DNA of 64,000 nucleotides from Straminergon stramineum (GCA_963920665.1 OY987265.1:39313001-39377000); one strand, 5' to 3'. Shown: positions 1 to 12,669, counted from the stretch's first letter. Notes: generated by a model from the sequence alone, not told the origin. Numbers and translations are program-made.

Positions 1-1604
1 GCCACTTCCAAACTCGAGATGCAATTGCTGGCCATGTGATAGTGAGCTTGGTGACACCCTGTTGTTCCTTCCAAAGCTCCGACCTCCTGATACCATACAC
101 TCCCACTCTGTCGACGTACTAACACTGAGCCGTGATTTTGTGTGAGTTTTTCTGCTACTTCTATAGAGAACCAAATCTATGTCCGAGGCGCTGGAGAACG
201 AGTTTGGGCGTTTCTTCTTCTTCGTCATCGTCGTTGCTGTGTTGAGACCGTTTAGCTCTTGTAGCATCTGCAGGGATGGCAGGATCAATGAGTCAGGCTG
301 ATTATTTCCTGTCACTGGAAGATTATATATCTCTGGTTACCGGGTTGTCATTATTTCCTGGTTAATTTACAGTTCGCCAACTGGGAAAATGGGTGCTGCC
401 AGTGCAAAATCACCTGGGAAACTTCTGATATTGGGGCAGAAGGATAATCTCAAAGCGTGAGTTGGAAAGGATTCGATTCTTTTGGTATTTCAATCACTAA
501 TCTGAAACAGTGCTAACTTTGAGGAAAACTCTAGATAACATCAAAATGCTTTACGCAGTGTGTGGTTCTATTCATGGAGTTATTCAGTGGAGTCGCCCCT
601 TGTTTTGCACAAGATTTACAAGATTTACACTCCCAGTTTGAATGAGTTAAACGCAGTTTGAACGAGGTGAAGGTTACCGACCTTTCTTTTTTCATTTTAT
701 GTTTTGCACTAGGGTGGCTCCAAAAAATCTAGTTTAGGCGATCAATTCTAGCGAATTTCGCAAAACATTTCTGCTGGTTAGGTATCTACTGTACAATTTC
801 TGACGAAAAATAACAGAATTTTCACAAAATTGCTGTACATTCTAGTTAAAACATCAAAATTTTCTCCTTAAGTTCCTATCGACTTCTAGCTAGACCAAAA
901 CATTTGTAGAAATCTGGCTATATGTAGCGAATGGCTGCATCCTTAACTCTATAGTTTCACAAACAGTCAATGAAGTGAATACTGATCATGTTCAATAGAA
1001 AAATTGAGCGCACCTGCGAGGATGACGCCGCAAGGGACGCTCCTTGATACAACTCCATTAGCGTCGTCTCGCCCCAAGTAAAAATGGAAGTATCCTTGAC
1101 TCTCGACCTGTTGGAAACACCAACAGTCCTACAACTTCTCGTATCAACGAGCCTCCCATCATTCCAGAGCAATCTCTCATACTCCAGCAAAAGCTCCTGC
1201 CCTGCAACCCCACTTGCTTGCTCACAAACAGGCGACAACCGCGTCTTCGTCACAACACTCCGCCGACGCCGCTGCTTTGCTATCAACCTCGAGCTCTTCG
1301 GATGCGCCTGACTCCGCAAGTAAAACCCCTGCAACAGACTCTCACGATGAATCTCAGCCCCCTGACAGAAAGCTTGCTTGGGTTTGGAGACGATGCAGGG
1401 CTTGGTTTTAGTGGCGGAAGGCTCCCTGCACGGCGTGTGGGGGCGCACTAGGGCTGTGACTTTCTTCAGGGGGAGCAGGAAGAAGCGGTTGCCAGGAATA
1501 ATATGCACTTCCGGAACACTCCGGCTTGTGGTTTGGTGGGGGTGTGAACGGCGACGGCGACTGGTTGAAACTGGAGCGCCGTTGTGGTGATGGTGCTTCA
1601 ACAT
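1..1604 (-). CDS. Unidentified gene, 5' part (runs off window start)
   Basis: I do not recognise this protein. Exon 1 (1604 to 1014) is an open frame of 197 codons ending at a good donor (CAG|GTGCGC). The next plausible exon starts at 267 after a CAG acceptor, is in the same phase (0), and stays open for 89 codons to the window edge. The intron would be about 746 bp. The first exon is basic and rich in Arg and Ser, starts MLKHHHHNG, and has a short stretch (VHIIPGNRFFLLPL) that loosely recalls the PADRE/DUF4228 pattern of plant stress proteins; that is only a hint. The second exon has a basic run (KKKKRP) that could be a nuclear signal. The start codon is simply the first ATG in frame and may be wrong. 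The minisatellite at 1711-2080 lies in the presumed promoter or 5' leader. Confidence 0.35.
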
Positions 1605-1710
1605 GGTGATGGAACTAGCAGCGCATTTGGACAGATTGCTAGTAGAGGGGTTCCATCGATCTTCACTAGGACTTTGTTGGAACCTGGGCTTCTGTACTAC
1701 AAGGGTTCAT

Positions 1711-2080
1711 GTCGATCTTCACCTTGTCTAGACAGTCGTGCTTCAGAACTACAACAGTCTGCGTCGATCTTAGCCTAGTCTAGAGTCTAGTCAGTCGAAT
1801 TTCAGTTGTACAGCAGTCTATGTCGATCTCCAACTTGTCTAGAGGCTAGTCTGTCAAATTTCAGTACGAGAGCAGTCTATGTCGATCTCCACTTTGTCTA
1901 GAGTCTAGACAGTCGTATTTCGGTTCTACAACAGTCTTTGTCGACCTCCACCTTGTCTAGACAATCGTATTTCAATTCTACTACAGTCTATGTCGACCTT
2001 CACCTTATTTTGACTCCCATATTTCAGTTCTACAACAGTCTATGTACGTCGCTCTCCACCTTGCCTAGACAGCCACACCC
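1711..2080. repeat. 52/59-bp minisatellite, about 7 units
   Basis: Units begin with GTCGA(T/C)CTxCACCTTGTCTAG at 1711, 1763, 1822, 1881, 1940 and 1992, with a degenerate unit at 2044. Lengths are 52, 59, 59, 59, 52 and 52 bp. The 7-bp difference is an extra GAGTCTA-like block after the TCTAGA core. Each unit ends in a form of TACAACAGTCTAT. A diverged unit may precede at about 1650-1710. The array sits just upstream of the first ATG of the minus-strand gene. Confidence 0.85.
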
Positions 2081-3598
2081 AACAATCAATTCCACGGTAC
2101 TCTTGTGAAATTTTCAGTCAAACTCTGTCATTCTAAGTCGGTGCTAGCTCCATCGACATGATTTTTCATCTTGGAACCGTAAATTCCCTTGAATGAAGAA
2201 CCTCTCATGATTGAAAGCACCGATTCTTGAAATTGAGGCTCAGGAGACAAGCACTGTCACTGGGAAAAGTAAGGGCACACTCTGTCCCATAATTATACGC
2301 CGAAACGAAAAGTCTGAAAGGCATTATTGCGTACACATGCACTACACAGCTGGTGAGTGTATTGCAATTGATTGCATTCAGTCCTGAAAGGTTACTTGCC
2401 ACTCACAGTCACACACTAGCTTCAAAACTGGCACTCAAGCCGCAACTACTGCCTGCACAAAAGTTGATAGAAATCTATCGATCTAGTAATATTCTGTTGC
2501 AATCATTCCTGACTAGCAGTTAGTACTCCCTGGACATTCTCGTGGCTCAGTCCCTGGCTTTCTAATGCTGCATGTCAGAGACCGACTCTCAGCCTTCCAC
2601 TGATTCTTACAAGGACTGTCAGTGGTAGAGTAGAGAAGAGATATGTGTGATATACGACAACTTGCAAGAGACGGACTTATAAGAAGGTTCACTTCGTCCC
2701 AATGCCTTGCAATAATTGCGGACATGGCTACATGAGCTATGGAAGAAGGAATTACTCCGTAACTCAGTTTTTTAATTTGATCAGGGGTTCTACTTTTCTC
2801 GATCAGGGACTCACCACATTCCGCGGGCAAAACACAACTGAAATTAAAGTGATGTGAATCATCAGCCAGTAAGGTCTGATCACTTTCCACAGTTCTAATC
2901 ATGTGTAAGGTATGACTGAATTCTCCTCTTTTTTGGTGTGTCATTGTGTGTTTTCTGTAAGTTAGTGGAACCTTGCAAGTTAAGAACTGCCACGTGTCGC
3001 ACCTCAGGTTCTAAACTCTGCAGTCGCCCCCTCAGCCCTGGCTGTTCTAACTTATTTTTCTTACTTCCTCCAGATACACTGACTGGGTCACTTCCAGTTC
3101 CCGGGCAAATAAGAAACTAAAAATAAACCAGCCTTGGGTTGAATGCTCTCTCAGAAACAGTGCTTACATCAAATAAGTTATTAATTCTTAGACTTTCCTG
3201 CACTACAGTAGTGTTCATTGAGAATTTGAGAGTAAAAGCTATGAATTCCACAGTTAAATTTGAAACATTTTATTAGGTAAGCTCACTATGGTAGCAGCGT
3301 TTTCAGCGAAGTAGAATTTTACTAAACCAGTGAGTTACAGTACGTTACTGTAGCTGGGAAATGACAGACATGAATGGTAAGTAACTGAAGCGTTGGTTTC
3401 AATGTTCAGTTTTTTCGATGCAAAGTTCAAGGGACCGGGATTCGGTCCAATGGACGATCTGTAACTTAATAGCGTGAGCGACTTTGATTTCTGGAGAATA
3501 TCTTGAAGTTGACCACATGGAACTCACCTGCAGCGAAAGCAGGTGGAAACCAGATCTGCAAGAGGTCACCGAATTCAAGGCATGAAGTGGACCAGCCC
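2081..3598. other. No recognisable gene
   Basis: The base composition is near that of the genes here, and a 143-codon minus-strand frame (2944 to 2513) is open, but its translation matches no family I know and has no domain pattern. It could hold the 5' leader or promoter of the gene at 1-1604. Confidence 0.4.
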
Positions 3599-3713
3599 AT
3601 TACCACCACCCGCCGCAATTGGCCGCCGACATGTACCTAGAGTGTACATTTCTCATGTCAAATGTCTCCCGTGGGTACATAAAGGCGGAATTGAGAAGGG
3701 TGGCGGTAATTGA
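3599..3713. repeat. Short inverted repeat (hairpin)
   Basis: The left arm 3599-3628 (ATTACCACCACCCGCCGCAA and on) pairs with the right arm 3682-3712, whose reverse complement reads AATTACCGCCACCCTTCTCA and on. About 24 of 29 positions match around a 50-bp loop. It ends about 14 bp before the outer end of the TTAA element at 3727, so it may be a separate MITE or a flanking foldback. Confidence 0.6.
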
Positions 3714-3726
3714 AGGTTCACCTCAA

Positions 3727-5375
3727 CTAACCGCTGAAGGATTTTGACTATTTTTCCACCGAAAATGCTCCGAAGCTGCCATTTCTAATAGAAGAGCCAA
3801 ATTTTAGAAAAAACAACGGAAAAACAACATTCTTGAACAATGTAACCGAAGGATCTTGTAGTACACTGATTTGAGAAGATGTAAAAAAAATTCAGGAATT
3901 TTCACCATGAGGATTGCAAGATATTAGCATTTGAATTGGGGTGATTGCAAAAAACTTTTCACATTTTTTGATCAAAATCGCAAATTTTTGGCCATAGGAT
4001 TGGTAATACTATGAAGACCTGTCAAATTTGCATGTCAGCAATGCACTTGTGAATATGAACCGTTGATTTAGTACTATGTAGTACTATAGACTATCACAAA
4101 CGCCACCATCAACAAAAAATAGCAAAAAAAGGGTTTGTTGACTTTTTCATTTTTAGTAATTCAAAAAAAATTCAAAAAAAATTCATAAGAAAATTATTTT
4201 GTTTAGAGAAGATTGCACTCCCATTGCACCAAAAAATTAATGTAGGAAATTTTTTCCCTCTTTGCAGCCTTTTTGCAAAGGAAGGTCACTTTGACCCCAT
4301 ATACGCAGCCTACATGTTGCTATTTTCACAAAAACTCTTTATCAATCTTCGAAAAAGTAGTACACCTCCAACAAGTTCAATTTGTGGCTTCCAATATGCT
4401 TTTATGAGTCGAAAATAGTACTACCCCCCCCCCCAAATGGTCGAAATAGACATCCAATCGAGGGTAGGTTAAATATAGCAAAATATTTTGAAAAAATTAT
4501 GAAATGTCTGAAATTTCTACATCTACCTTTCTTCCAAATTTCACGCCAAACGAACTAAGGATGACAAAGTTATGAGCACAAAACTATTTGTCCAAGAGCA
4601 AGAAGACAAGAAATAGGACAAATGTTTCTTGCAATCACCCATTCACATAAATCCTTTGGGGGGCCTCAAGAAAAAATGGTCAACTACACTTCACAAGATC
4701 ACATTTGTATGAAAAAATGTCTAAAATGGTGGTGCTTCTTCGGATTCATTCTTCAATGCAATTTGGCTACACAATAGAAAAAATTTAGATCATTTGGAAC
4801 TGTACAACGTCTAGGAAAAACATAGGAAGTAGAAAGAAATAAAGAAGGATTCAAAATACTAAATTGTTAAGAATTTTGTTATGGAATTGAAAAATTCCAA
4901 TCCCAATGGTTGAAATTTTTTAACAAAAACTCTACATCCTCTAATTTTGTTTATTTTCAAAAAATATTGAAAATTGAGTTAAACACTAATGGACTTCAAA
5001 CTAAGTTTATTTTAGAAGAGAGAATCCATAACTGCCCACAAACTAAAACTTTTCATAACGTTCATCTCATTAAGCAAAATGGAATGATATAAAGCTTTCC
5101 ATGTATATATAAATTTAGAAAATCACTTTCAAATTTGAATTTCTTAAAAAAGTGATCTTTTAAGAAATTTTTGGGTTGCCCAAAGTTCACTAAAAATGAC
5201 ATATCATGCAATAACTTTTTGACCATGTAGTCAAAAGTTACAAAATTGTTGTGCCTTAAAGCTACTCCTTCGACACATGTTGTGTGAAATTTAAAAAAAA
5301 AAAAATTTGTTTGTAGTGAGTTGCTTGAAATTGCTATGTTGCCAAAAAAATGCACTTTGAACATTTAGGGGTTAA
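3727..5375 (-). mobile_element. TTAA-ended non-autonomous element (family A), copy 1, with nested insert
   Basis: The segment is the reverse complement of the better kept copy at 54830-55781. Its right end reads TTTAGGGGTTAA; its left end is decayed (CTAACCGCTGAAGG for TTAACCCCTAAATG). Shared internal landmarks include CTTGTAGTAC(A/G)CTGATTTGAG followed by AGATGT, and TAGTGAGTTGCTTG near the other end. About 700 bp of unrelated DNA (family B, 3939-4640) interrupts it; the 54-kb copy gives the empty site. No transposase is encoded. Confidence 0.75.
3939..4640 (+). mobile_element. GGTGATTGCAA-TIR MITE (family B), copy 1, nested
   Basis: The terminal inverted repeats are GGTGATTGCAAAAAAC at the left and, read inward from the right, GGTGATTGCAAGAAAC. 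The interior is AT-rich with no coding capacity and includes a run of C near 4423-4434. An inverted, diverged copy lies at 33876-34632. It is inserted in a family A element after TTTGAATTGG. The flanking duplication is diverged (ATTGG against ATTCA), so target-site length is uncertain (5 bp or slightly more). Confidence 0.75.
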
Positions 5376-7625
5376 AAGAAATTCACTCATATAAGCAAGC
5401 TCCAATGCACCAAAGAATGCAACATTTGAAAATTGTGTGCAAAAAAGCCAAAAATTATGAAGGGTCAAAGTGTTTTTTGGTAGATGCTATGTAGTCGTTT
5501 CTTCAACATACGTACATAATGATTTTGGAGATGTACACGTGGTGATGATAGCAATTTCAATAAAGATGCAATTTTGGATGTTCCCACTTCACCTTAGTCT
5601 CAAAATAAATCCATGGTCTCTAGTGGAAAAACTGTCTAATCAGAGTACCACGAATTTATTTTGAGATACAAGAAGTACAAACGTAGTATTAATGTACGGA
5701 GTACAACAGAATAACATTTCTGTCAGCCTACACAAGTTTCATTATTTTACAAATAGTGTGACTTAATAATGTAGTGTCTCTAGAACTTGCAGCTTTATAT
5801 TTTATATTTATATATTTTATATTTTTATAACAAATGAGACGGAGGACTTGCAGCTTTATATTTTATATTTTTATAACGAGCGAAAAAAAAATCCATTATT
5901 CAAACAGTGAGAGCACTCTTACTACTGTATCTCTCTCATTAATTTTTCATGTCTTATGTTCTTGGAAAGACATGCCATGCTTTGGTGACAACTGAAAGTG
6001 GAAGTGGAGGTTGTTATGGTCTATTGTCTGTCTTTGCACAACATTAACTACTTGGAACAACTGGTGGGTCCGAGCTTATGGTGGAAATCATCCTTTTTGG
6101 TACCATGTGAATCGTTTGTGTAAAACAACCCAGAGCATTCATTGGAGGAATCAAACTATTGTACAAGATCTCTCCTTCTCTACACAAAATTCCAAGGAAG
6201 AACATCTGCATTTCTATCTTGCATAGAAGGATTCTTTTCCTCCATTGGATGCTTTTAGATTGTTGTGTTGTTACAAGGGTTAACTCTGCGTGTACCTACA
6301 ATTTATAAAATGGCAGACAAGGTACACTAGCAAAATTGGATTTGATATGATATATATATATATATATATATATAGTTTTAATCTGAAAGTTTGCACCAAA
6401 AGGAAGATGCTTGTGATGATATCTTTATACAATATTGTAGCTAAATTCTTTCTACTATTTACTATTCAAGGTACATTTTGTTTCCTAGCTCACTATCGTA
6501 ACAAGTTTGAAGCATATCCTATTAAAGGATAAATAATATAAATTTTTTCCTTTTTGTTTCCAGCTATAGGAGGAAATAACTATAATTGAAAACCAAGAGA
6601 AGAGGATCATGTAAATGTGACCAATGTTTTAAAACAAACTTGATAATATCCAAGCCTAAGTTAAGTACCATGGCATAAATTCATACATTAGGAATTAAAT
6701 ACTTAACCTACTCTTTTTTTATATTTTTCCTTCTTGATACGATTTTGTATAGTGAAATCACTCCATCACTTTCAATTCCAAGCAATTCTTCCAACTTTCA
6801 GAAAATTTTCACCCAGAAATCCAGAATCCCAAAGTTTTTTGGAAACTTTTCCGTTCTCATTTTAGTACAAATTCGCAAATTCTTGTCCAGTTTCAAATGA
6901 TATGAGCAGATAATTATTTTTCAAGGAAAAATTCCAAGCACATTGTGGAGACGATGACAATGGCTTCAGATTCATGGGAGCCATCTCTGTGGCATGAAGC
7001 TCCTTTCACGGGACTTGGTGATTCGCACATTCCACGCTCTTTTCCAATTAGCTCATGAAGGAGAGTTCGAGAAAAGATTTCGAGTTGTAGGGCATCGCTT
7101 GCAATTGACAGAGAGCAAAAGTCCGAAGGGGACTGGAGGTTGATCCTTCAGGGCTTGACATCGATACAGCACGCACAGCCATTTCATGGAATGTCATTCA
7201 ATCGGTTATCATGATGTCGAGGTCTGACTTGGGGAGTTTCTCGAGAGGCGCGGCAGGTCGGTTCTGAATTTTATAAGCAATCAGATTCGTCATTTTGAAA
7301 CTATGAATCCTTCTTTCTTGGGAAGCTAATTTGCAACGCCGCTGAATCAATAGGCTCTGGATTTGAATTGAATTGAAATAGTAGCACGGTTAATTTTGAA
7401 GAGCTAAGATTTTAGGGATTGATTAAGGATTTAGGGTTGAATTGGCAGAGGTGTGATTGTGTGTGCTCTTCACTGATTCTGGTGATCAATGAAAATTCGG
7501 CTGCATCTGAATTTCGTTTATTTTCACAATCAATTTTCAAACATTTCATAACTATGCATTCTTGGTCAGATATTAGGTTTTGGTGAGGATTTTAGGATTG
7601 AGTTCATTGAGGTGTGATTGTGCAG
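5376..7625. other. AT-rich intergenic DNA before the SecY pseudogene
   Basis: No gene is evident. It contains a local direct repeat, where a block starting ACTTGCAGCTTTATATTTTA occurs at about 5786 and again at about 5847, and a (TA)n microsatellite at 6350-6374. From about 6950 the composition becomes more gene-like. A short frame there (starting MTMASDSWEPSLW) could be an old leader exon, but nothing shows it joins to SecY. Confidence 0.5.
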
Positions 7626-10600
7626 CGGCCATGGAGGATAAGAGCCTGGATTTCGGGGATTATTTTCAAGGGCAAATTACCGGAGAAGTTTCTGCTGCTC
7701 TTGGGATGGTTGGTGTTGTCTCGAATTGGGACGTATGTGCCGCTGTGGGGAGTGGACCGCTCAGCCTTCCAAGGAAGCATCAACACGAATAGCCTTTTGG
7801 GCACCCTGGACACATTTTCAGGAGGCAGCATTGGGCGACTGGGTGTGGCGTCGCTGTGCATTGTGCCGTTCATCAATGCTCAAATTTTAGTGCAGCTTCT
7901 GGGGACATTGTTTCCCACAGTGCAGGACCTTCAGAAGAAGGAAGGCGAGGCGGGATGGCAGAAGGTGTTGCAGTGGACGAAGTATGCGTCAGTGGGCTTT
8001 GGTTTCATCCAGGTTTGACCTTAATCGAAGTTTGTTACTCTCACTAGAAAGTGAAAATTAGCAACAAAATGCCATTGGTGGAACAGTGGGCAAAGTTGAC
8101 AGACATGCTTGAACTTATTAGCAAATGGTGTAATCATGACTTGGCTAAATGTCTATGGGTACTCACTTTTTTGCATGGAAATTCCGAAATTGTAAGGGAG
8201 TAAGAGTAAGTTTTGTATGGAGTTGATGAGTTCTTCTCACAGCTGGAAGCACATGTTTTGTTAGACATTCTATGTCGGGATGTCAATGTAGCGTTGCAAT
8301 CTTACATGTTGCATTAACTGGAAATTTCTTCGATGGAGCCGTAATGTTTTTTTTCCGGACTAGTTATAGTTGCTGAACAATAAATTAAACTTAACTCAAA
8401 TCTTGATGAAAACCCGAATTTGGCTCATGTGCTAAGAGTTTTGAGTTTCATCCTCTATCTGGTTCAGTCTTCTCCTTTTTGTTACAAAACGGATCGGGGA
8501 AGCCTTTATAATGGTCCAAAGTTGGATGTACTGTACATTTGACCTTCAGTTGCACTGTTGTAATTAAACTAGTGGGATATATTTCACTTTGTTTCGTAAG
8601 CAACTTTGAAAATAGAATGAAATCATTACGAATTTCACCACTTACTATATACCTCCAACACTTTTATTGATTGAAAATTTGAGTTTGTAGGACTTCAATA
8701 GGTCTCGAAGAGTAGGGTGTGCTCCACTGAATTATCAAATACAGACACTAGGGATGGGCTTAAGAAAAAAGGCGTATGTGCACAATATGTTTAACTCTAA
8801 TGTATTGAATTGTGTATAGAAATAAGCGTATGTGCACAAGATGCTTTGATCATTCCCAATGCAAAAGTTGCTGAAACTGGTGCCTGGCAGGCAGTAGGGC
8901 AAGTAGCGTACATCCGGCCATATGTGGCGGACTTCTCAGCGGAGTGGGCATTCTCAGCAGTGGGAGCGGTGCTGACCATGCTCTCAGGGGAGAAAATTTC
9001 CGATTTGGGGAACGGCACCTCACTGCTCATCTTCACCAACATTGTGTCGTACCTGCCTTCGTCCATCGGTCGGACGGTCGCTCAAGCTGTCAGCGATTGG
9101 CAGGCAGTATTGGGACTTTTGTCCTTCTTGTGTCGGGCATCGCGTATGTGCAGGTAGGAGCTCTTCAATTCCCATTACAATTTAGCAGGGCTTATGTGAG
9201 AAATCGCCTTAAATGGCAGTACATTTGGCAGGGATTAGCACTTGGGAGGGTTGCTTTCTACTAATTGAGATTACGTTCCACTAGAAGGCTGATTTTTCTC
9301 TTTTTTTCTTGGAGTTTTTGTCTTTTTTTCTTCAATTGGATTTGCAAATCTTCACCAGTTGTTGTGGTTGCAGGAGGCTGAGAGGAAAGTTCCCAACAAT
9401 TACGCTTCCCGATTCCAAGCCAGCAGCAAGGGTTTAGGAAAATCTGCGTATTTTCCATTCAAGGTATTAGGTGTGTCTAATGGTTTGCAGTCGTGATCAC
9501 ACCAAGAAGCCCGCATAGGGCGTCATGTTTTTTCTGGCAGTTTTGAGTAGCAATTTTTTCTCTTTCTTTGTCCGATTTTACTTGCTTTTTGACCAATACA
9601 TGCAATGATTCTGGTGAATTAAAATTGGTCTCATTTGAATCATTGATTTTTCAGTCTGATCATTCGAATCGGTCATAATAAAACCATAGATCTTTGATCT
9701 TTTACGGGTAATGACATGCAGCGCTTAGGCTTATAATTAAAAGACTTTGAAATATCACTTTGTTTGGTTATTTAATTACAGGTGAATAGCTCAAGCCTGA
9801 TGCCGATTATCTTCGCTTCCTCGTTGCTTGCCCTCCCTGCCTCTGCTGCTCGGTTTTCTGGCCTTGTATTCCTGAAGGATGCGGCAGTTGCATTCTACCC
9901 GAACGGTATGTAGCTTAGTTTTTATATTATACTCTTGACATTGTAAGTTCTTAGATTACGTAGTAGAAACGAACATCCACCACCCAGCAGACAGTAGGAG
10001 CTGTTCGAACAAGGATTGTCTGGTTGATTTAATATGTTCCTCTGGAATGCTTTATTAACAATTTTGACAACTTCAAGGCTTCGTGCACTTAATGTCATAT
10101 GGAGTATTTTTAGCCAAAGTATATACGCATCTTTTGGTGCACAGATCGTTCTGGATATCGTGTCATTGACTATGATATGCGTGGTGATGGTTGCAGGCTC
10201 CTTGTACCTCGGTCCCAGCGAACGTTCTTTTGATTGCCTTTTTCAATTACTTCTACACATTTTTGCAGCATGATTCCAAGGATGTGAGTGATCAACTGAA
10301 GCGGCAAGGTGCATCCATTTCTTCTATTCGACCTGGAAAAGCGACTGCGGCCATCATCGAAAGTGTATTCACATCGTCGACCAAGTTGGGGAGTGTAATT
10401 CTCATATTTCTACAAAGCAATGTGAGTCATCCTTGGAAGCTTTCATAACCCTCCAAATGCCAAAAGTGTCTGCTTCCGTATGTATTGGAGTTGAAAGAAG
10501 TCATTTAAGAAACTTCGAGGATGGTAACAAAATGAGGAGATCATACTAAAGAAATATATTTTGAAAGTTACTAGAATGAACCATTAGCTCCCAAAGTGGA

Positions 10601-11010
10601 CTTTTTTATTTTTATTTTGGACTTTTCCGGGTTGAGTTTATCATATAATGCGATGGTGCTGTTATACCATTCATATGGGAGGAGAGATTTTGAGGAAAAG
10701 TTTCAGAAATCCCAACTTCTTGCAGATGACTAAATTGCTTTTTCCTTTCGTGCAGGTGTTGGGACGTATATCAGTGCTGGGGTCAGCCTTCCTTGGTCTC
10801 ATGGCCTTGTCTCCCTTTCTTGTGGAAGGAGTGACACATTTGGCCCCCTTTGGTGGCTTTGCATAGCACCTCGGTTCTCATCCTTGTGGGCTCTGCCGGA
10901 CACAGCTCGAAAGGTGCAACCTGAACTTGTCTCACAGAAGTATAAGACCATTGAATTCTACGATGTGGAAAATCTAAGCGGACTTTCTTTCTGGGTAGAA
11001 TCCTTGTATT
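7626..11010 (+). pseudogene. Plastid SecY (SCY1-type) pseudogene
   Basis: SecY forms the channel of the thylakoid Sec translocase. Recognisable exons: 7626-8012 (SLLGTLDTFSGGSIG, DLQKKEGEAG), 8891-9153 (RPYVADFSAEW, LGNGTSLLIFTN), 9374-9463 (EAERKVPNNYASR), 9782-9905 (SLMPIIFASSLLALP), 10197-10364 (FFNYFYTFLQ, DQLKRQGASI), and 10756 to about 11010 (RISVLGSAFLG, DTARKVQPELVSQKYKTIEF). Splice sites are good, but the frame is broken four times: near 9100 (before GSIGTFVLLVSGIAYVQ), near 10208 (before VPANVLLIAFF), at 10863-10866 (giving a TAG) and near 10895 (before DTARK). Two residues usual before LGNGTS are missing, and no transit-peptide exon or ATG is seen upstream. Sequencing error is the alternative, but the neighbouring genes read cleanly, so a decayed copy is likelier. 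Confidence 0.85.
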
Positions 11011-12180
11011 ACGCGACTGTTTGGGGCAATGGAAACACTTATTCGTTTAGTATGCCGTTTGACTCAAAACATGAGGGTCCTCGTTTCTGTACATTACACC
11101 AGTACTTCTTAGATTCTGCTAAGAATGATACTGGCCTGGTTGGACATTCAACCTTGCTTCAGCTGCTGTAAACAGAGAGGCCGTTGTAATTAACCCTTGG
11201 AGAGCGTGCTTAGTCGCATCTTAACTGATCCAGTTTATGGGAGTTCAGTCTGAACGGATCGGAGAGTTCATTGATTATCAAGTCTTTATATATTATTTGT
11301 AGATGTGATTCTTACGCTTCATGCAAGAAACGGTGTGATCTTTCCCTAATATGACGTGGACATGTGGCAATATCAATCCAATTGACTAGGTCTGCTTGTA
11401 GATTAGACTAACAACAATTTTGTGAATATGTGCTGAAGCTGAGTAATTCACGGAGCTGTTTTATAGGTTTAAATATATATTTTTGTCTTTCTCTCCGACC
11501 TGTAGTTGTCATGAGTTGATTAATTACATTTTTCGCTTGTGAGAAGAGTCAACAGAAGCAGATTTGGAGTTTTGAGGTTTCATGTGCTCCTAGCCTGTGC
11601 TGATATTGCTTCAAATCTTGCTTCCAAATCCTGCATGTGACAGACCTTGTGCTGCTGTGTCCCAAACCTTTTGTCCTCGGAGTTTTCAGTTTTGATCTTC
11701 TCAAGAATTTTGCCTCGGTATCTGTAGAGGGGATTGCTTCCAAAGTCTTTTAGTGATCATTATTCTAAACACCTGCGCTAGTATATGGCCTAAAACGAGT
11801 CAGAATGACGGTGGGACCTGAATGGGAGCAAACTGATTATATCTACACAAAATAGTGAAATTAGGGAGCCCCACACTAATTTCTCTACATTTGACACTAA
11901 ATAAATATTTTCAGTTATTGTACAAGAATGCACTACGCTTGAGTTTGAATTAGGTCTTGTGCAATTGGGACTCATGAACCTCCATGTATACAAATGAAAA
12001 TATTTTTAGAAATATTTTTAGACTTTGATGGCTTGTAAAGTAATTTTTTTGTTGTAAGGCAACCTAATTGTAAAGGAAACCTCATTTCACTATTTTAGTA
12101 TACTCTCAGTATTGACTGTGTGGTTAAAAGAGTGTAAGAAAAAGAAGATGCTTGTGCATCTTCTTGAAGGAAAGTCCTTG
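11011..12180. other. Downstream of SecY, no gene seen
   Basis: Former 3' region of the SecY copy followed by AT-rich DNA. Short open frames here give no family resemblance. Confidence 0.5.
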
Positions 12181-12229
12181 TTCACTCAATTCTCAACAAT
12201 TTCTTTTTCTTTTTTTTATTTCATTTTCG

Positions 12230-12460
12230 ATGAGGTTCCAAAGTGGCGATATAAAATGTTATAGTGGTGCTCCAAATTTCAACATTCATCCACATATTGG
12301 ATAGAAAATATCACATTAGCACATGTCAATAATTCAATTATTTTCATCTACAATCTAGAGATTTCATCCAACATTTTTTTATTTGAAGTTTTTTGGCAAA
12401 AAACTTCATAGTTTGCTGCTATTATTTTGCCGCATTGGGGTTTTTTTGGTACAATCTGTC
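12230..12460 (+). repeat. Dispersed repeat (family C), copy 1
   Basis: It shares a core from CAAAGTGGCGATATAAAATG through CATATTGGATAGAAAATATC, TCACATTAGCACAT and TTTCATC.ACAAT with 16470-16690 and 56047-56215, all in the same orientation. Copies 1 and 2 also share the following AAAAACTTCAT stretch. I see no terminal repeats or coding. Confidence 0.75.
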
Positions 12461-12669
12461 ACCAAAAAGCCAAAAAAAAGCCTTGATTCTCAATCAAATT
12501 TTCAATGAGAAGTAAGTGCATCTCAATGACTCTCAAAATGTTAGGTACACTTACACTTATGAAAATTGCCATTACTTATTGAGGAATTACAGATTTTAAA
12601 CATAATTCGGACATATCACAAATTGTAGTATAGGTAACACAAATGCATGAAAGAAATTTCTTAAATTCT

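Noticed and set aside
2513..2944. 143-codon minus-strand frame
   Set aside because: No family resemblance, no codon pattern and no neighbouring exons; treated as a chance frame.
4422..4434. Poly-C run as a possible regulatory or recombination site
   Set aside because: It is a homopolymer inside a degenerate MITE; nothing supports function.
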